Shown here piece after piece: positions 1 to 12,093 of a DNA stretch of 64,000 nt. A model generated the notes under the pieces. That model searched no databases. It worked only from the letters and a program-made list of their open reading frames with translations, and was not told the DNA's origin. Origin of the DNA: Eucommia ulmoides (Eukaryota > Streptophyta > Magnoliopsida > Garryales > Eucommiaceae); NCBI GenBank assembly GCA_016647705.1, contig CM028326.1:4774001-4838000 (forward strand). The letters run 5' to 3'. Position 1 is the first letter of the stretch. Each line of letters opens with the position of its first letter. The position numbers were made by a program, and so were the translations under genes.

Positions 1-417
1 ATTAAAAAAAATTATAGGTCAATATACTATTTACAACTTTTTTTTCTCCAGAAAACAGGATAAATTACACTTCACACCCTCAAGGATAGCCCAATTTTCA
101 CTTTAGTCCTTCACTAACTTTTTTTTTTAGGTAGATTTGCTGCATGTTAAAGAAAACATGTCTCAAGCTGGAACTAACGACATGTTTGATTGGACAGAAT
201 CGGGACGAAATAGAATTGTCATTCCGCCCTCGATTCTTATTCTGTTGTTTGGTTCTCCAATAAAATCACTTTGTGATTTCATTGGAATAAAAATCAAGGG
301 GATGAGATTTCATTTGGAAAGGACTAGAATCAAATTCAGCCCAATGAAATCAAAATTAAAATTACAAAGAAGTTCATCACTAATTCAGCTCAATTCAGAA
401 ATTAGAGAACAGAAATA
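1..417. other. AT-rich intergenic edge
   Basis: No gene is recognised. An open frame at 137-418 has no recognisable motif and runs into the simple repeat that follows, so I treat it as chance. Confidence 0.5.
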
Positions 418-585
418 GAAAATTGAGAACAAAAAATTGAGAACAGAAATAGAAAATTTGATAATAGAAACTGAAAATTGAAAATAGAGACAGAAAATTA
501 AGAACAGAAATTGAAAATTGAAAATAAAAACAGAAATTAGAAAACAAAACTGAAAATTGAGAACAGAAACAGAAATTAGAGAACA
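418..585. repeat. Degenerate purine-rich minisatellite
   Basis: About 170 bases made of loose variants of a roughly 20-base unit of the type AAAATTGAGAACAGAAATAG. Units differ in length and sequence, so this is an old, drifted tandem repeat. It keeps frames open on the opposite strand (an F/S/Q-rich frame), which is an artefact. Confidence 0.7.
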
Positions 586-815
586 TAATGAAATTTTATT
601 ATTTTCACTATTCTATTCCTTCTCTCATTCCATACCAATCAAACAAATGAATGGAATAGTTATTCCATTGCCAATTCTATTTCATTCTTTCTCTCATTCC
701 ATTACTTTTTCCATTCCATTTCACCTTCATTTCATTCTGTTCAACTTAACGAGTCATAAGTGCATCAAATTCATTATTAATCAAGATGAAAATCGTTGGG
801 ATCGGACCACATAAG
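586..815. repeat. ATTCC-rich repeat fragment, distantly like 61813-62274
   Basis: Repeated ATTCC/GGAAT motifs and phrases such as GGAATAGTTATTCCATTG resemble the interior of the inverted-repeat element at 61813-62274. Clear ends are not visible, so this is a likely MITE fragment rather than a defined copy. Confidence 0.35.
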
Positions 816-1474
816 TGTTATTGTAATAGTTTAAGGATCAAATTGAAAAACTGGGTATGATCGTGGGGTTAAAAGCATAATGTGCAAAAAAAAAAAAAAG
901 ATGGTGGAATGTTCATCGCTTTCTCTGGGTGTGTGTGTGTGTGAGTGCATGTGGGTTCATATATCAACCTTTTTACCATCAAAAGCATTCAAGACTACCA
1001 TATAATTGGAAAACAATCACAAAAATATAAAAAGAAGTCATTATTATAATGCAAACAAGCCTCGTGAAGGAAACTACTATTTTAAGCAGTATCTTCCTCA
1101 CTAAGAATATAAAAGAAGGTTATGATTGAATTGACCTGGAGCAACTTGAAAATTACAAAAAAATAAAACAAAAAGAGTACTTGTTTCTTGTTGATGGCTA
1201 AGAAACCCAGAAACTTGGCCGTATCTGTGTTGGATAGATAAACACTGTGTCAAATACGACACTTTATGAATACGTATTGAACATGATCATGAGACATGTT
1301 ATATCAGAGGCGATCATGAGACACATCGAAAATATTAATTTTTATTTTTTTTTAAACTTAATTTATATTTTTTATTTTATATAATGCTTGTGTTGAAAAT
1401 TTTCCATTTTATATAATTGGAGAATAATTTACTTAACTTACTTTATATTTTCATCATTTTTATTGTTATATATA
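816..1474. other. Intergenic, no gene seen
   Basis: AT-rich sequence with a short A run near 887 and a (GT)n stretch near 930-942. I see no coding frame, RNA gene or repeat edge that I can support. Confidence 0.5.
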
Positions 1475-2099
1475 TGTTGCTGTCAAAATTTACTCGGTGC
1501 GTGAACCAAGGCCTCACGCGCCAAAAATATCAGCAACACACTACCCTTTTAGATTAAATTACTCTAAGGAAGGTAAAAATACAACAATGTATAGAAAATT
1601 GTTTACAGAGAGTTAGGAGTTGAGAATACAACAATATATAGAGAGTCAAGAGTTGAAGAATCTGCCCCTGTGTGATGCCTATCTTCTCCGTATATACTTA
1701 TGCCGATTGTCTCTAAAGCTGTTATAGCCACGATCCTCTCCACGTTCCATACTTAGACACCGTGACTATTGCTTGTGTGCTCATTTAGGGATGGTGCGTT
1801 AATCACGTCCGTGCATGGGTGGAGGGGTTGCTGAGGTAACAATTATTGTTGACTTTCCGTACCTAGATCTGACCCTTAGGCCCCCGTTAGAGGCATTATT
1901 CTGTATTGTGTCAGTCTATTTGCGCAGCTGGGCTTTATGAGCAGGCTAGGCGCTTCCTTCCTTGGGTTATCAGATTTGGCAGCCCATGATCGGTTGTTAA
2001 CCTGCAGCACTGTTCTATCGTGTCGGGCTCTATCCATCGATCCGACCCGCCATCTTGAGTCCGACTCCATTAGCCACCTGTGGGAATTTTTCCACATCG
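1475..2099 (-). repeat. 3' LTR of the Tat-type Gypsy element
   Basis: About 625 bp. It starts TGTTGCTGTCAAAATTTAC on the plus strand and ends CCACATCG, aligning along its whole length with the split LTR at 11759-13970. Frames inside it (for example 1876-2163) have no recognisable protein content. Confidence 0.8.
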
Positions 2100-2742
2100 T
2101 TTGCCCTCCTGACTTTCGTGATGATTCGTCGAAGCGGGACAGAAGATCACTCTTATTCTTCATTTCCTTGGTGGGTGTTTATTGTGGTTCTAGCCTTATT
2201 CTGAACTTTTGACTAGACGGAGGTTGAGCCGAAAATTGAGGTTGATGTGTTATAGGCCAGGTCGGGGCAATAACCAAGATGTCACTAGCCACAAATTGGG
2301 CTCTTGGGCCTCCTGGCTGGGCCTAGTATTCTTCTAATTAGAATCAGCCCACTCCTAACCAAGCTGGATTTAGTATTTGAACAAGATCAGTTCAAATCTG
2401 CCTAAGTTCTCACCTTTGCCAAACAATTTAGATCAGCTAGATATCGTTTGGTTAATTGGTTATACTTTCGGTTTAATCGATGATGTAACCATGACGTTTT
2501 GGGTAATTATGGTTTGCCTTAAGCTCTTGCAGTACTTGTTCTGGAAAATCGTCATTTTTTCCTCGATATTAGTTGCCGCCATTTCCTCATTAATAACCCG
2601 ACGATTGGTTTTCCCCTTTCTATCGCTTCATGATCGTTGGTTTGGCTATTTAAAGCCATACCTTCTCAAGGATTTTTATCAATCTTTCCTTTTGGATTTC
2701 TCTTCTTCTGTTTCCTTTTTCCTCTTTCTACTTAAGTACATA
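2100..2742. other. Inner 3' region of the Gypsy element, no domain recognised
   Basis: This stretch lies between the 3' LTR and the accessory frame. An open frame at 2377-2793 is rich in hydrophobic residues but matches nothing I know. I treat the stretch as untranslated element sequence. Confidence 0.4.
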
Positions 2743-2962
2743 CATGGCTTCTTCATCATCTGCCTTCGATATTTTCAACGTCATTCAAGCTGAATGGAAG
2801 AAAGAGGTCAAGTAAGGGATTTTCTTTTGCCAACTCATGATGAAGACGAAGGTTTTTTATGAGAAACACCCCAGGCTTTGGGCCATTGAGGAAACCTTTG
2901 TCATCTACACTTCCCTCGATGTCGCTCATATCTGCATGGTATACCAACTCCAAGAACTTCAT
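2743..2962 (+). pseudogene. Accessory antisense frame of the Gypsy element, first part
   Basis: Plus-strand coding-like sequence opening with MASSSSAFDIF, opposite in sense to the element's pol. Codon use and composition look like real former coding sequence. Some Tat-lineage elements carry an additional antisense ORF between pol and the 3' LTR, and position and orientation fit that. It is broken, and is separated from the part at 6170-6417 by a nested LTR-like insertion. The protein family is not recognised. Confidence 0.5.
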
Positions 2963-3897
2963 TATCACACCCCACCTTGGGTACTCGTCACCCGAGGCCC
3001 GGCATGACGTCAACCTGACGTTACTGAACCAACCCATGAATATCCAAACAAACACATATACAAACACACTCTCATACTTGTAAATTTTTCTTATAAAATA
3101 TATATATACCTGAACCTTCCACGGTTCATGTCCGACCGACTCACCTCCAACACGACATTACCTTCGGACTCTCCCTAGTGCCAATAGTAGACCACACCTA
3201 GCCGCGGTACCTACACCCCAAAACTTTTATCGGTGTACTGTCTTCATAATATAAAAAAAAAATATTTCATGGATCAAGTATAAATAATAAACATCATACT
3301 TCAAAATATAAAATAATATAATCACATACCCGGTTCCACTGCCACCAATGAAAAGAAATAATATAACGATAATATCACATATCGCACACCACATTCGGAA
3401 CTCATTCCCCTCTATTCACAATGTAAAGAAATAATGTATTTAAAATACCCAATATAAATATAATAAAATCACATACCGTACGAAAATCCAGTTTCCCTAT
3501 CCCCAATGAAATAAACTAATATATATATGTTGAAAATATTCAATCCAAACATTATAAATCAATCAACCCAATTATTTTAGATCAATTAATCCAGATATTT
3601 TAAAACAGCCAGTTCAAAATATTTTAAATCAACCCGTCCAAGTATTTTAGATCCACTAGTCCAACATCTCGTTATATGATAAAATATCCCACTAGTCAAC
3701 CAAAATAATATATATATATATTTATACACCAATCATTTTAAAGTAGTATATATATATATCCAAATAGTTCATCGTATACCAACAATAGACCACACCACCC
3801 TCTAACTAGCCATAAGATCGTTTTAACCTCACAATCAGGAGTTGCAACGGTACCGTACCACCCGTAGAATTTGTCTTCCCAACGGATCACAACAATG

Positions 3898-4161
3898 CTC
3901 TGCCGGACTTTGCCTAGCAGATAATCAACGCTCTGCAGGACTGTGTCTAACAGATAAACAACGCTCTGTTAGACTAAGCTTAACAGATAAACAACGCTCT
4001 GCAGGACTATGCATAGCAGATAAACAACGCTCTGCCAGATTATGCCTAGCAGATAAACAACGCTCTGTAGGACTATGCCTAGCAGATAAATAATGCTCTG
4101 CAGGACTATGCCTAGCAGATAAATAACACTCTGCCGGACTTTGCCTAGCAGATAATCAACA
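3898..4161. repeat. 33 bp x 8 tandem array
   Basis: Eight head-to-tail units spaced exactly 33 bases (starts at 3898, 3931, 3964, 3997, 4030, 4063, 4096, 4129) built on CTCTGCAGGACTATGCC plus AGCAGATAAACAA. Because 33 is a multiple of three, frames stay open on both strands through it. The related element at 45236-46841 has an array at the same relative place with a different, 23 bp unit. Confidence 0.9.
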
Positions 4162-5889
4162 TCCCTTTCGGGAAGAAATATTATGGTATAGTCGGACCAA
4201 ACACTAATTTTCATCTTAAAAACAAACGACTTGATCCACAATCATTATCCACCATTTTAGAAACCGACTAGATTCAACAAATTATTTTTCACCCTTTTAA
4301 AACCAACGTAATCCACAAAACATTTTTTCACCAACACCCAAAACCGCTTGATCCATATAAGTTGCAAATTCGTCCCTTTTTAAATAAACACATTTTTCAT
4401 AATATATACGAAAATACAATTTGTAATTTACGTAGAAGACAGTACATTCACCTCGATATCCATTTTGCAAAATTGCTATGACCACACTCTATTGGGATGC
4501 CAGTGTTTGCAAACCTAATGGTGTTAGGGCCTAAATTAATAATCTATTTAAAATAACCTAATAATGCAATGCAGGTCTTAAGTTTCACAATTTTTCCGTC
4601 TCTACATTTTATTATGTAAAATTATTATTCAATTAATTTCGTTCCGTTAACAATTTCTGTACACAATTTATTCATATGAGCGGTCTCAAATTTATTATCG
4701 CAGTTATGACATTTGGATGCTAGTAGTTAAATTTAACAAAAATAAAATTTAACAAAAAACGTTACCCATTCCGAAACGTTGGCGATTTTTCCTTTTCCTA
4801 AAAATGTGATTTTCTGCTTCTGCATACACCGCCTAGGTGAAAGATCCACTGCCTCGGTGAACTGCTTTCTTCTTCTTCTTTGTTTTGTTACTGACTCGCC
4901 GCACCGCCTAGGCGAACACGCTCTGCTCTTTCTTTCTGACTCTTCACTGCCTAGGAGACGATACAACAGTTTCCCGTTTCTTTTACAATTGATCGCTTTT
5001 CTCTGCTTTCCTCTTAGCTCCGGCGACACTCTCTCTCTCACACACAAATTTTCCACTCAATCCTGGCCTACATGACACACCCCACAAATCAACCCACTAC
5101 CAAAGACAAACCCATAACCACACACGCACACACACTGCCTGCATATACACACCCATACATGTTGCACACATGCATACTCACACATAGCACACACACACCC
5201 ATACCCAAATTGATCAGAACGGAGCAACATTCACAAGCACAACACATGCATAGTACCTAATCATGGTTGTTGATCAGATCACATGCAAAACACCCACTCC
5301 CTCTCCTTCACACCGACCGAACTATCACACACACACCGCAGAAATAGAGCGCACACATTCCCGTCGTCGCACACACGGATGAACAGACCCACACACATCC
5401 AACAGAATATGATAGATCACCTTGACTAACCACACATACATGCACATAGCAAAGCATCAGAAAACACACCCACACATGACAATGAACGGAACAGAGCACA
5501 TACCCACATGAACGATGAACACACCCCAAACGGCGACGACACCCCCACCGAACCGATGACCACTGCCGAGACGACGCCCATCAACGACACCACAATGGAG
5601 ATCGAACAACACACGCAAAATATACACACACACAACACCTCTTCCGAAGCAACGGCGACGATCCGAAACCCACCACCGCCGAACCCTCTCTCTCTCTCTC
5701 TCTTCTCTATTTCCAATTTTTTTTTCTTTTTCCTTTGATTTTTTCTTCTTTTGAGAAGTCTTGATCATCATTTTGCATGAATTTTAGTGCTTCTCTTCAA
5801 TTCGTTGCCACGTCGCTCCTTCCCCCTCTCCGTTCTTGATCATTCCGTGTTCCCTTTTTTTTTTGTTTTTTTTTAATTTGTACGTTTAG

Positions 5890-5891
<2 letters not shown>

Positions 5892-5963
<72 letters not shown>
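5892..5963. repeat. (TA)n microsatellite
   Basis: About 35 perfect TA units inside the nested LTR-like element. The open YIYIYI frame on the minus strand is an artefact of it. Confidence 0.95.
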
Positions 5964-5966
<3 letters not shown>

Positions 5967-6169
5967 GTTTATTTAAATTACATTCATCCCCTCTCAATTT
6001 TATTTAAGTTTTTAATTAAAACCAAAACAAAAACTTAAGTTTTGTAAAAAATTCAGATTAACCCCCTAAAATTTTCAATTGAATTTTATTTATGAAATCG
6101 ACCTCGTTATTTTCTATATGCTTCTACAGTGCAGCTAAAATTATGTGTATACTAAATCCGGGTCTTACA

Positions 6170-6417
6170 ACCGTGGTCAATTGCGGGCGGCGGAGAAACG
6201 AAATGAGAGGTTGCGGGCCCAAGTGCAATGCTACAAAGCCCGTAATGCTATGCTGAAGACAAAGAAAGAGAAGCTTCTGGACAAGAACGAGGAGAAGATG
6301 GAGAAGATACGCACCCTATCTCTAGCGTTGAGCCAATACAAGGTGGGCGACTTCTACCAATCAAGCTCAGACTCCGAAGACTCAGGCTCTTTGCCTTCTC
6401 CGAGGTCGGAGTAATTT
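6170..6417 (+). pseudogene. Accessory antisense frame of the Gypsy element, last part
   Basis: Plus-strand frame following the nested LTR-like element. It reads RGQLRAAEKRNERLRAQ and continues as a charged coiled coil with regularly spaced Leu/Met, then an acidic serine-rich tail (SSSDSEDSGSLPSPRSE) and a stop. This coiled-coil plus acidic-tail layout suggests the end of a structural or binding protein. The frame is antisense to pol. It is a fossil part of the surrounding element. Confidence 0.5.
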
Positions 6418-7040
6418 TTCTTTATTGCTTTTGTAAAAAAGTCTCAAGAGCATTTTTTGAACAATACGGACTTATTAGTCACCAAATAAGCTCCTGCATG
6501 TTCGGAAAAAATCCTAAAGAGCATTTTTTGAACAATAGGTGTAGTTCTCTTTTCCAATCCTAACTCCACGGTAAGAAGTGATAAGTTTAAGACTGGAAAA
6601 GAACAATATTTCTAGTAGGATTCTTAAGATGTAATTACCTTTATTATGTATTGACTATGTGGTAAGAAGTTATAAGTTTAATAAATTCTTGTATTCTGGA
6701 TTATAATGACAAGTTCGTTGTTCATGTGAAACTTTTGGACTTGTGTGGTGTGTGATTCTTTTTTTGGAATAAATTTTGTGCTCAAACATCATTCATGCGT
6801 GGAGTATGTGTCCTCCAATCTCATGTTTTAAGAATAAACAAAGTTCGGGATAACAGGGGTGAACCAAATTCAATTTTCTCTTCTAAATCAGACTTAAGTG
6901 ATAAACGCGTATGCATTTTTATTTTTTTTATTTCTACCCCTTATCCCCCCTCCCCCCCTCCTCCATATCGAGTTTAAGTAATAAACGTGATATGGATTGT
7001 ATGAGTTTCAGTAAAGAAATTTTTATTATTTCTATTCACT
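6418..7040. other. Element 3' region, no gene
   Basis: Between the accessory frame and the 91 bp array. It contains a near-repeat of GAGCATTTTTTGAACAATA at about 6449 and 6518 and two further matching phrases (GGTAAGAAGT.ATAAGTTTA near 6571 and 6661). Otherwise nothing is recognised. Confidence 0.45.
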
Positions 7041-7585
7041 TGTACGTGTACTGGGCTAGGTAATTACGCTTCGATTGGACTGGTTTTGGTAGCTCCGCCA
7101 ATTTTGACAAACAGAGCTGGGCAGTTTGGTCTGTACGTGAACTAGGCTAGGTAGTTATATTTTGATTGGGTTGGCCTCGATAGCTCAGCCAATTTTGACA
7201 AATTGAGCTGGAGAATTTGGTCTACACAAGAACTGGGCTAGGCAATTACGTTTTGATTGGGTTGGTCTTGGTAGCTCGGCCAATTTTGACAAACTGAGTT
7301 GGTCAGTTTGGTCTACACGTGAACTGAGCTAGATAGATACGTTTTGATTGGGCTAGCCTTGGTAACTTAGTTAATTTTGACAAACTAAGCTGAGCAATTT
7401 GGTCTGTACGTGAACTAAGTTAGGCAGTTATGTTTTGATTGGGCTGGCCTTAGTAGCTCAGTCAATTTTGACAAACTGAGCTGGGCAGTTTGGTCTGCAC
7501 GTGAACTGAACTAGGCAGTTACGTTTTGATTGGGCTGGCCTTGGTAGCTTAGCCAATTTTAACAAACTGAGCTGGACAGTTTATT
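7041..7585. repeat. 91 bp x 6 tandem array in the element's 3' region
   Basis: Six units with a constant 91-base period (phase points at 7041, 7132, 7223, 7314, 7405 and 7496). Each contains GAACTGGGCTAGG, TTTTGATTGGGCTGG and CCAATTTTGACAAACTGAGC. The units differ by roughly 10-15 percent, so the array is not recent. It lies just downstream of the end of pol (minus-strand sense), the place where Tat/Ogre elements are known to carry variable tandem repeats that can give rise to satellites. Confidence 0.95.
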
Positions 7586-7719
7586 TTCAATATGCTTTAA
7601 GTTTTAGATATAAGGATGGTTTTCATTTGTTGCATTTGTTGAACACAAGTAGCTACAACTGCTCATTGAAAGGTTTACAACTAAAATAACAACCATCTTT
7701 CCTTCAAAACTAATATGAC

Positions 7720-10700
7720 AAATAATTTGGGAACTCACACGAAGTATTTTCTCAAATGCGCAATGTTCCATGGTCGGGGGATTGGAACTCCATCTAGATC
7801 TTCCAACCAATACGTCCCAGGTCTATTCACCTTGATTACCTTGTATGACCCTTCTCAAGTAGGGGCTAATTTTCCTAATCGAGCCACTGGGTATATGGCA
7901 TCACCTTCCGAAGCACTAGCTCTCCCACCGTGAAGTGCCTTGGGCAAACTGCATGGTTGAATGTTTTCACCATCTTTGATTTGTAGGCTGCCATCATCAC
8001 TGTTTCCTGATCCCGTTTCTCTTATCTAACTCTTAGCATATTGTTCTTTATGAGATTGACCGTGTTATCCCATCTTTAGGGAAAATCGATCTTTATTGGG
8101 ACTACTGTCTTCGTGCCATACGTCATGGAATAAGGCGTTTCTCTCATGGTTGAGCTCACAGTGGTACAGTGAGCCCACAAGATCACAGGGTGTTTGTGCT
8201 TGAGAAGAGACTCGAATGTAATTCAAGAATCGTTGACACTTGTCACACCTCTTGACGTATTTATTTGCATCGCTACGCATGGTTAGCCAGTAATACCCAA
8301 TGGTAAGTGTCTTGTGTAACAAGGTTCTTCCACCTGGATGATTTTCACAAATTCCTTCATGGATCTCTTGCATCACATAAGCTGCTTCCTTTGACCCTAA
8401 GTAGAGCAGCAAAGACTACGTGAATGATCTTCAGTATAATTTACTCCATCATGATGTATCTTGTCACCTTGCACAAAGCTTTTCGTGTTGCCTCCTTATT
8501 ATTTAGCAACGTTTCCTCACTCAAGTAGCGTACTAAAGGAGTTCTCTAGTCTTCATCTTGTCCCAGCTCTCCGATGCATGCATAGAATCTGGTCTAAGCT
8601 GATATGGATGGCTACTCAAATAGTCCACCATCTTGGACTGCTGATTTGGGCCGAAGGTCGACGCTAGTACTAATAGGGCATCAGTCTTCTCATTTTTTGT
8701 TCTTGGGATAGCTTCAACTTTGCAGAGTTATCAAAGTATTTTATCATTTCCTTCACTTTATCGACGTAGGGACGTAATCTCCTTTCATTGACCACATAAG
8801 CCCCGTTTATTTGGTTGACCACGAGTTACGAATTTGATTTGACCTCCACATCGTGGGCCCCTAGCTCCTTGGATAAGGTCAGGCCCAAGATTATCGCCTC
8901 GTACTTTGTCTCATTGTTGGATGTTCTAAATTCGAGTTGTACAGCTTTCTCGAGTTAATCTCTCTCCAGGGTTTACAATATTATACCTACTACACATCCT
9001 CGCGAGTTTGATGCTCCGTTAACCCATAATTTCCAGGGCTTTATTGAAGTTACTGGACATTCTCTGTTTTCCATGGTCACCCCTTCAGGCTTCAGGGGCA
9101 TCAACTCAGCAATGAAATCTGCCAATACCTGGCTTTTAATTGTTGTCATTGGCTTGTAAGTTACATAGAACTCTCCTATCTCTACTGCCCACTTCATGAG
9201 GTGACCTGAAGCCTCTGGTCTATGCATTACTGCCCTAAGAGGGTACGAAGTCAGAACGTGGATTGCATGCGCTTAGAAGTAAGGTTCCAGCTTTCGGGCT
9301 GCTGTTATCAGAGCTAGGGCGAGCTTTTCGAACTCAGTGTAGAATATCTTTGTTGGTGCCAGTGACTTGTTTACATAGAACACTGGTCTCTACCCTTCTG
9401 CACATTCTTTTACCAGAGTTGCACTGACCGTAACAGTGGTAATTGCCAGGTATAAGTATAAGTCATCCCCGGGTTCAACCTTGGCTAAGGTCTCCACAGA
9501 ACCCAGGTAATCTTTGATGGATTGTAAGGCATGCTCACTATCTTCATCCCAACTGAAATGTTTGCTCCCTCTCAAGATTTTGAAAAGAAAAAAAAACTTA
9601 TTTGTTTGTAAACTTAGACATGAACCTGTTTAGTGCAACCAATCTCCTTGTTAGCACTTAAACTTCGCATATCGTTGTGGGGGACCTCATCTTTTTGACA
9701 ACTTCTATCCGTCCTGCATCAACCGTAATTCCTGCCTCGTTCACCATGAAACTTAGGAATTTACCAGATGTTACCCCGAAGACACATTTCTCGGGGTTCA
9801 GCTTCATGTTGTACCTCCATAGTATCACGAAAGCTTCCACTAGATGCTCCAAATAATCTCCTCTATTAGAGCTTTTAACTAACATATCATCTATATACAC
9901 CTCCATAGTTTTTTCGATTCTTTCCTGGAACATATGATTTACAAGGCACTGGTATGTTGCCCTGACATTTCTCAGCCCGAAGGGCATCACTTTATAGAAA
10001 AACGTACCTATAGAGATGATGAAAGTCGTTGCTTCTTCATCCAGATGGTTCATCCGTATCTAGTTTTATCTCGCATAGGCATTCATCATTGACAACAACT
10101 CATGCCCAGCAGCTGCGTCCACTATCTCATCGATTCTGGGCATTGGGTAACAATCCTTCGAACACGCATGGTTCGTGTCAGTGAAATCCATGCAAATCCT
10201 CTATTTTTTGCTCTTTTTCTTGACCAGTACTGGGTTGGCCAACCACTTTGGGTAAACCACATCTCTTATGTGCCCTATTTCGAGTAGTCTTTATACTTCT
10301 GACTTTATTGCCTCTTTCTTCTCCGAGCTGAACATTCTTCTCTTTTGATTCACTGGGGGGTAGGACTCTGAGATTTTGAGTTGGTGAACCATCACCTCAA
10401 GGTTAATCCTCTTCATGTCTTCGAGTGCCCAAGCAAATACATCCAAATTCTTTTCTAGCAATTGGATGAGTTTTTCTTCCTCAAGCTGGCTCAACAATGT
10501 GCCAATTGACAGCTTCTTGGTCCCCTAATTGAAACTCACCTCCTTAACCCATTCAGCGGGCCATAGGACCCCAAGGTGCTCTCTAAAATTGTCTATTTCC
10601 TGTGTTGAGCTGCTGGACTGAATCGTGTTAACAACTCGAGCTTTGCTACGTCCTCGTTTCTAGGCTATACTGGTGGTCTGAGTTCCAGTGGTCCTTCGTT

Positions 10701-11741
10701 TCTGATCTGGACCATCGATCTGAGAGCTACCATATTGCTGAGCGGGGTTGTTAATCTGATCTCCAACGTTTCCCTACTATTGAGCTAGGTTATTGATACG
10801 ATGCTAAACGTTTCTCCACTATTGAGTTGGGTCGTTGATCCAACGCCAAACGTTTCTTCGCTGTTGAGCTAAGCTATTGATCTGATCTTCAGTGCTCTCC
10901 CACTGTTAAGCTGGATTGTTGATCTCACTCTTGATAAGTCTTTGTTCCCATTGTTTACTAGGTAGTCATCTTCTTATTCATTGCCAAACAATGTTTGGGT
11001 GCGGCCTGGCCCTCACGAATGGTGATCACCTCACCATCCTTCATGTACTTAACGCATTGGTGACATTTTGGCGCTACGGCTCCCATTGCATAGAGCTAGG
11101 GTCATCCAATGATAGTGTTATATGGGGCCGCTGAGTCCATTACAGTAAATTCCATGACCTTGGTCAATCCATCCCCACGTCTGTTGGTTACAACGGGTAA
11201 TACAATCATTCCTACTGGAGAGCTCAAGTCTCCATTAAAACCCACCACCAACATCTAGGTTGATATGATGTCGAAGTCGAGAATGCCCATTTGGTTGAGT
11301 ATTTCGGCGAAGATGATATTAACTGAGATGCCCGTATCAACCAATATCCTCCTGACCTCAAAGTTGGAGATCCAAAGTGTTATAACCAACGCATCCGTGT
11401 AGGTGAAAGACACATCTGTACCATCCTCGTTATTGAACGTCATCACTGGTCCTGCTTCACTCATTGACACCCTCAAATTGTTGTTGTCAGGTTCTTGATA
11501 GGCCTTTCTCTTCTGCCCTCGATTTGTTTCTCCAATGGCCTTCGTTCTGGAGTCGACTCCAGGAACATCGTTAGGGCTGTTGCTCAGTATGCCAGAGAAA
11601 GCGGCCACATGAATTGTGTAGGATGTCCTCCTGCGTGCTCCTTCGTCTATGGAGAATGGGATCTATTTCTTTTGGTTCAAATCTGCTGCTTCAAACTGCG
11701 ACTGTCTCACCTCATCGGCAAACTTCTTTTTATTCAGTTTT
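7720..11741 (-). mobile_element. Protease, RT, dual RNase H and integrase remnants of the Tat element
   Basis: Read in minus-strand order. An aspartic protease core with LVDTG lies at 11608-11255. A pre-RT segment lies at 10497-10291 and the RT palm with YIDDMLVKS at 10053-9658. The Gypsy RNase H is at 9575-9390. A second RNase H with KLWVNGASNSRG is at 9227-8973. The integrase zinc domain (H...H...CDKCQ) is at 8412-8065. An integrase C-terminal segment with WEGSYKVIKVNRPGTYWLED and IPRPWN ends near 7720. Order and the extra RNase H place it in the Tat lineage. The coding region is broken in many places and is not expected to be functional. Confidence 0.85.
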
Positions 11742-11756
11742 CCACAGACGGTGCCA
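11742..11756 (-). other. Primer binding site
   Basis: On the minus strand, two bases after the 5' LTR end, the sequence TGGCACCGTCTGTGG begins. Its first nine bases match the tRNA-Asp type primer site (TGGCGCCGT...) of Tat/Athila elements at all but one position; the rest differs, as is common in Tat. Confidence 0.6.
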
Positions 11757-12093
11757 AATGACGCTGCCAAAATTTACCCGGTGCGTGAACCAAGGCCTCA
11801 TGTGCCACAAATCTCAACAACACACTACCCTTTTAGATTAAATTACTCTAAGGAAGGTAAAAATACAACAGTGTACAGAAAATTATTTATAGAGAGTTAA
11901 GAGTTGAAACTATAACTGTATACAGAGAGTCGAGAGTTGAAGAATCTGCCTCTTTGTGATGCCTATCTTCTCCATATATATTCATGTCGATTGTCTCTAG
12001 AGTCGTTACAGCCACGATCCTTTCCACGTTCCATACTTAGCCACCGTGATTGTTGCTTGTGCGCTCATTTAGGATGGTGTGCTAATCACGTCC

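Larger units (their letters stand above)
2963..6169 (+). mobile_element. Nested LTR-like element, probable solo LTR
   Basis: About 3.2 kb, starting TATCACACCCCACCTTGGG and ending CCGGGTCTTACA, which resembles long plant Gypsy LTRs of the TGTCACACCCC...TTACA type (for example Tekay/Del). It interrupts the antisense frame of the surrounding element. Inside are a 33 bp x 8 array, a C/A-rich stretch from about 5050, a CT tract near 5687-5702 and a (TA)n tract. A fragment of a related element lies at 45236-46841. No clear target duplication is seen, so the solo-LTR reading is inferred. Confidence 0.45.

Noticed and set aside
557-814. 85-residue plus-strand frame
   Set aside because: Made of repeated ATTCC/TTCAT motifs; no domain; looks like MITE-type repeat sequence.
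1876-2212. Frames of 91-95 residues on both strands
   Set aside because: They fall inside the LTR of the Gypsy element.
3898-4161. Regular 33 bp array resembling a CRISPR
   Set aside because: Units follow head to tail with no unique spacers, the genome is a plant, and no cas genes are present. It is a minisatellite in an LTR-like element.
5797-5997. Minus-strand frame with YIYIYI run
   Set aside because: Produced by the (TA)n tract; no other coding signal.
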